From UBA10649 sp963793105 (GTDB lineage Bacteria > Actinomycetota > Actinomycetes > S36-B12): a stretch of 64,000 bases of DNA. The stretch covers positions 930,001 through 994,000 of the forward strand of contig CAWBZB010000004.1 in assembly GCA_963793105.1 (NCBI GenBank), read 5' to 3'. Under the pieces are notes generated by a model that was not told the DNA's origin, made no database searches, and saw only the letters and a program-made list of their open reading frames with translations. Below, one piece after another: positions 61,819-64,000 of this stretch. Both the position numbers and the translations under genes were made by a program. Each line of letters begins with the position of its first letter. Within the stretch, counting starts at the first letter, position 1.

Positions 61819-63338
61819 GCGTCCTCCCCGAACCGCGCCGACCTGATCGCGAAGGGGATGGCGGCCGCGATGTCCGTGGCCGTCACCGGCCCCTGGCGCG
61901 CCGCGTGGCGTCCGGCTCGTCCGTGCAGCCACACGGCGGCGGCCGCGGCGCGGGTCAGTGCGCCCGGGTCACGCTGGCCGTCCGCCCAGGCACCCGCGAG
62001 CAGGGCGGCCAGCAGCCCGGTCAGGACGTCGCCGGAGCCTGCCGTCCCGAGGTCGGCGGTGCCCTCGGCATCGAGGTAGCCCATGCCGTCCGGCCCCGCG
62101 ATCACGGTGCCCGGCCCCTTGAGAACGACGACCGCGCCGAGCTCGGCCGCTGCCGCGAGCGCCTCCGCCAGCCTCCCGGCCGGCCCGCCGAGCAGTCCCG
62201 GTCGAAGGGCCTCGAACTCCCCGTCGTGCGGAGTCAGCACCGTGGCCAAGCCGGCTGAGTGTCGCTCGGCGATCCGGTCGCGGACGTCGGCCGACGACGC
62301 GACCACGCGGACGGCCCCGGCGTCGAGGACGACCGGCACGTCGGCCTCGAGCACCGCGAGGACCGTGATCTCGTCGACGTGGTCCCCCGGGAAGCCCGAC
62401 CCGCAGCCCCAGGCGGTCACGCGACGCTGCTCCGCCGGCGGCGATCCGTCCACCACGGTGTCGGGGAAGTGCCCGACCACCGAGGCCGCGGTCCCGTCGG
62501 CACGATCGAGGTACCGGACCATGCCGACGTTGCCGTGGCGGGCGCCCGCCGTCACCAGCAGCGCAGCCCCGGGGTACGGCTGCGAGCCCGCCGCTACGCC
62601 GACCACCCCGCGTCGATACTTGTAGGAGTCCTCCGCGGGTTCCTCGACCCATACCGCTGCGTCGAGCGCCTCCATCACGCGCGCCGCGGGAGGATCGGTG
62701 AAATCGAGCCCGATGTCGACGACCTGGATCGCTCCGGCGTGGAATCGCCCCGGGGCGAGCACGAGCCCCGGCTTGAGGGCGCCGAAGGTGACGGTGACGT
62801 CGGCGACGACGGCTCGGCCGGAGACCACGCCAGTGTCGGCGTCCACCCCGCTGGGCACGTCGACCGCCACCACGACCGCCTCGGCCGCCGACACCAGGTC
62901 GACCAGGCCGGCTGCGTCCGCACGCAGGCCGCCGGAGCCCCCGATGCCGAGGATCCCGTCCACGACCAGGTCCGCAGCCGCTGTGACCGAGACCAGGTCG
63001 GCGTCGGCCGGATCCCACCGATGGACCCGCCCCCCGGCACGCAGGAGGGCGCGGCGGCCCCCCTCGTGCGAACGATCGGCCAGGAGCAGCGCATCGACGC
63101 GGCACCCGCGTTCGGCGAGCATCGCGCCCGCCCACAGTGCGTCACCGCCGTTGTTGCCCGACCCGACCAGCAGCACGACTCGGGCGCCCACGGCGCCGCC
63201 CCGCAACTCGATCAGCAGGCGGGCGCATGAGACGGCGAGCCCGCGCGCTGCGCGCTGCATGAGGGCACCCTCGGCGACGGCAGCGAACGCCGCCTCCTCG
63301 GCGGCTCGCACGCGCGCGACGGTGTGGACGGGCAGCAT
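61815..63338 (-). CDS. nnr: Bifunctional NAD(P)H-hydrate epimerase/dehydratase
   Basis: 507-aa metabolite-repair enzyme for damaged NAD(P)HX. The N-terminal epimerase domain (about 1-220) has GSGNNGGDALWAGAMLAERG and VDVPSGVDADTG. The C-terminal ADP/ATP-dependent dehydratase domain (about 235-505) has TPHDGEFEAL, VVLKGPGTVIAGPDG and the GTAGSGDVLTG anion-hole motif. The start overlaps the acpS stop by 1 nt (TGATG). Confidence 0.95.
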   Translation of the reverse strand: MLPVHTVARVRAAEEAAFAAVAEGALMQRAARGLAVSCARLLIELRGGAVGARVVLLVGSGNNGGDALWAGAMLAERGCRVDALLLADRSHEGGRRALLRAGGRVHRWDPADADLVSVTAAADLVVDGILGIGGSGGLRADAAGLVDLVSAAEAVVVAVDVPSGVDADTGVVSGRAVVADVTVTFGALKPGLVLAPGRFHAGAIQVVDIGLDFTDPPAARVMEALDAAVWVEEPAEDSYKYRRGVVGVAAGSQPYPGAALLVTAGARHGNVGMVRYLDRADGTAASVVGHFPDTVVDGSPPAEQRRVTAWGCGSGFPGDHVDEITVLAVLEADVPVVLDAGAVRVVASSADVRDRIAERHSAGLATVLTPHDGEFEALRPGLLGGPAGRLAEALAAAAELGAVVVLKGPGTVIAGPDGMGYLDAEGTADLGTAGSGDVLTGLLAALLAGAWADGQRDPGALTRAAAAAVWLHGRAGRHAARQGPVTATDIAAAIPFAIRSARFGEDA

Positions 63339-63703
63339 CAGGGGACGATCGTCCGGGACGCGACGACGAAGGCGACAGCCATGTGTCCATCATGGCTGAG
63401 GGAGATCCGCCAGTAGTCGATGCCCTGCGCCCGCGCGGCGTCGGCGACCGTGCCCGTCAGCTCCAGCCGAGGATCACCGTGATGCCCGTTCAGCACCTGG
63501 CAGTCATGCCACTCCAGGCCGCGGTTGTCGACGAGGACCTTCGCCACCGCCTCCTTCGCCGCCCAGCGCGCGGCGAGCGAGACCGCTCGGCCGCCCGAGA
63601 GCTCCCGCTCCAGGGGCGTGAAGACCCTCGCCGCGATCCCCGGGGTGCGCTCGAGCACAGCGGCGAAGCGCCTCGTGTCCACCAGGTCCACGCCGATGCC
63701 CAC
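63338..63703 (-). CDS. acpS: Holo-[acyl-carrier-protein] synthase
   Basis: 121-aa 4'-phosphopantetheinyl transferase that activates acyl carrier protein. Metal ligands D6 (GIGVDLVDTRRF) and E51 (ARWAAKEAVAKVL) are present, with the WRISLSHDGHMAVAFVV end. GTG 63703 lies 30 nt after the glmS stop. Confidence 0.95.
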   Translation of the reverse strand: MGIGVDLVDTRRFAAVLERTPGIAARVFTPLERELSGGRAVSLAARWAAKEAVAKVLVDNRGLEWHDCQVLNGHHGDPRLELTGTVADAARAQGIDYWRISLSHDGHMAVAFVVASRTIVP

Positions 63704-63733
63704 GACCGAGGTCGGCAGGTCAGGAAACAGGGT

Positions 63734-64000
63734 CTACTCCACCGTCACGGACTTCGCCAGGTTCCGGGGCTGGTCCACGTCGTGCCCCTTGGCCGTCGCC
63801 AGCTCACAGGCGAAGACCTGCAGGGGCACCGTCGCGACCAGCGGCTGCATGAGGGTCGGTACGGCCGGGATCCGCACGACGTGGTCCGCGTATCGGCTGA
63901 TCACCTCGTCCCCCTCCTCCGCGATCGCGATCACGACCGCGCCGCGAGCACGGACCTCCTGGATGTTGGAGATGATCTTGTCATGCAGGACCGCCCGCCC
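63734..64000 (-). CDS. glmS: Glucosamine-fructose-6-phosphate aminotransferase, C-terminal end (partial)
   Basis: The last 88 codons of a gene that continues beyond the window. VLHDKIISNIQEVRARGAVV and the C-terminal PLVATVPLQVFACELATAKGHDVDQPRNLAKSVTVE are the end of the second SIS domain of GlmS, with the conserved PRNLAKSVTVE terminus that closes the active site. It makes glucosamine-6-phosphate for the cell wall and heads the acpS-nnr-alr group. No glmS-specific leader can be judged because the 5' end is outside. Confidence 0.95.
   Translation of the reverse strand, partial: GRAVLHDKIISNIQEVRARGAVVIAIAEEGDEVISRYADHVVRIPAVPTLMQPLVATVPLQVFACELATAKGHDVDQPRNLAKSVTVE

Overview
The window comes from a chromosome of a high-GC Gram-positive bacterium (Actinomycetota). 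This rests on the very high G+C, frequent GTG starts, a WhiB protein, a DUF6350 membrane protein, a GuaB3-type paralogue, a His-tailed GroEL1 with CIRCE sites, and gene orders that match Mycobacterium tuberculosis (uvrD1/pcrA-sucC-sucD-DUF6350-purN-purH, and choD-guaB3-guaB2-whiB3-groEL1-groES-tsaD-rimI-tsaB-tsaE-alr). I cannot name a genus. I saw no rRNA, tRNA, CRISPR array, prophage or insertion sequence.

Region A (1 to about 20.2 kb) is an accessory catabolic island. It encodes a 2-oxoacid dehydrogenase E1 (5' truncated by the window edge) and E2, a carboxymuconolactone-decarboxylase-like protein, a two-subunit molybdenum hydroxylase (2Fe-2S plus molybdopterin subunit of the IorAB/NicAB type, no FAD subunit), a COG1233-type FAD oxidoreductase, and a tightly overlapping minus-strand operon. 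That operon holds livH, a fused livM-livG, livF, a creatinase-like M24 protein, an alpha/beta hydrolase resembling 2,6-dihydroxypseudooxynicotine hydrolase, a 3-hydroxyisobutyrate-dehydrogenase-like enzyme and OsmC, with livK as its first gene. A second plus-strand set holds a leaderless-secretion NMT1-like protein, an MFS transporter, a LacI regulator and an aldo/keto reductase. A palindrome with core GCAATCGATTGC lies at the molybdenum hydroxylase/CMD divergent promoter, at the FAD oxidoreductase start and upstream of livK, with a degenerate copy upstream of the NMT1-like gene. The simplest reading is one LacI-controlled uptake-and-degradation regulon for an unidentified, possibly N-heterocyclic, compound.

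Region B (20.2 to 41 kb) is mostly core: two tandem DMT transporters, purH-purN, membrane proteins including DUF6350, an SDR, a TSUP transporter, sucC-sucD, a lone B12-binding domain, an FMN reductase, a lipase-like hydrolase, pcrA, a secreted M15-like protein with three beta-sandwich repeats, a PIG-L deacetylase, guaA and several small membrane or Zn-ribbon proteins.

Region C (41 to 64 kb) holds a GMC/cholesterol-oxidase-like flavoprotein, an aldehyde dehydrogenase, guaB3 and guaB2, a MerR regulator with a CarH-like B12 domain divergent from whiB3, a SARP-type regulator with a frameshifted redoxin and a DUF4242 protein, groES-groEL1 under two CIRCE-like elements, a THUMP-like methyltransferase, a homocysteine methyltransferase, a polysaccharide deacetylase, then an overlapping operon acpS-nnr-alr-hydrolase-tsaE-tsaB-rimI-tsaD downstream of glmS (truncated at the window edge). 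These serve GMP synthesis, tRNA t6A modification, cell-wall D-alanine and amino sugars, and NAD(P)HX repair.

Structural themes: most adjacent same-strand genes overlap by 4 nt (ATGA or GTGA), four long near-perfect inverted repeats occupy gene ends, and several genes have a TANNNT-like box 6 to 7 nt before the start codon, suggesting leaderless transcripts.
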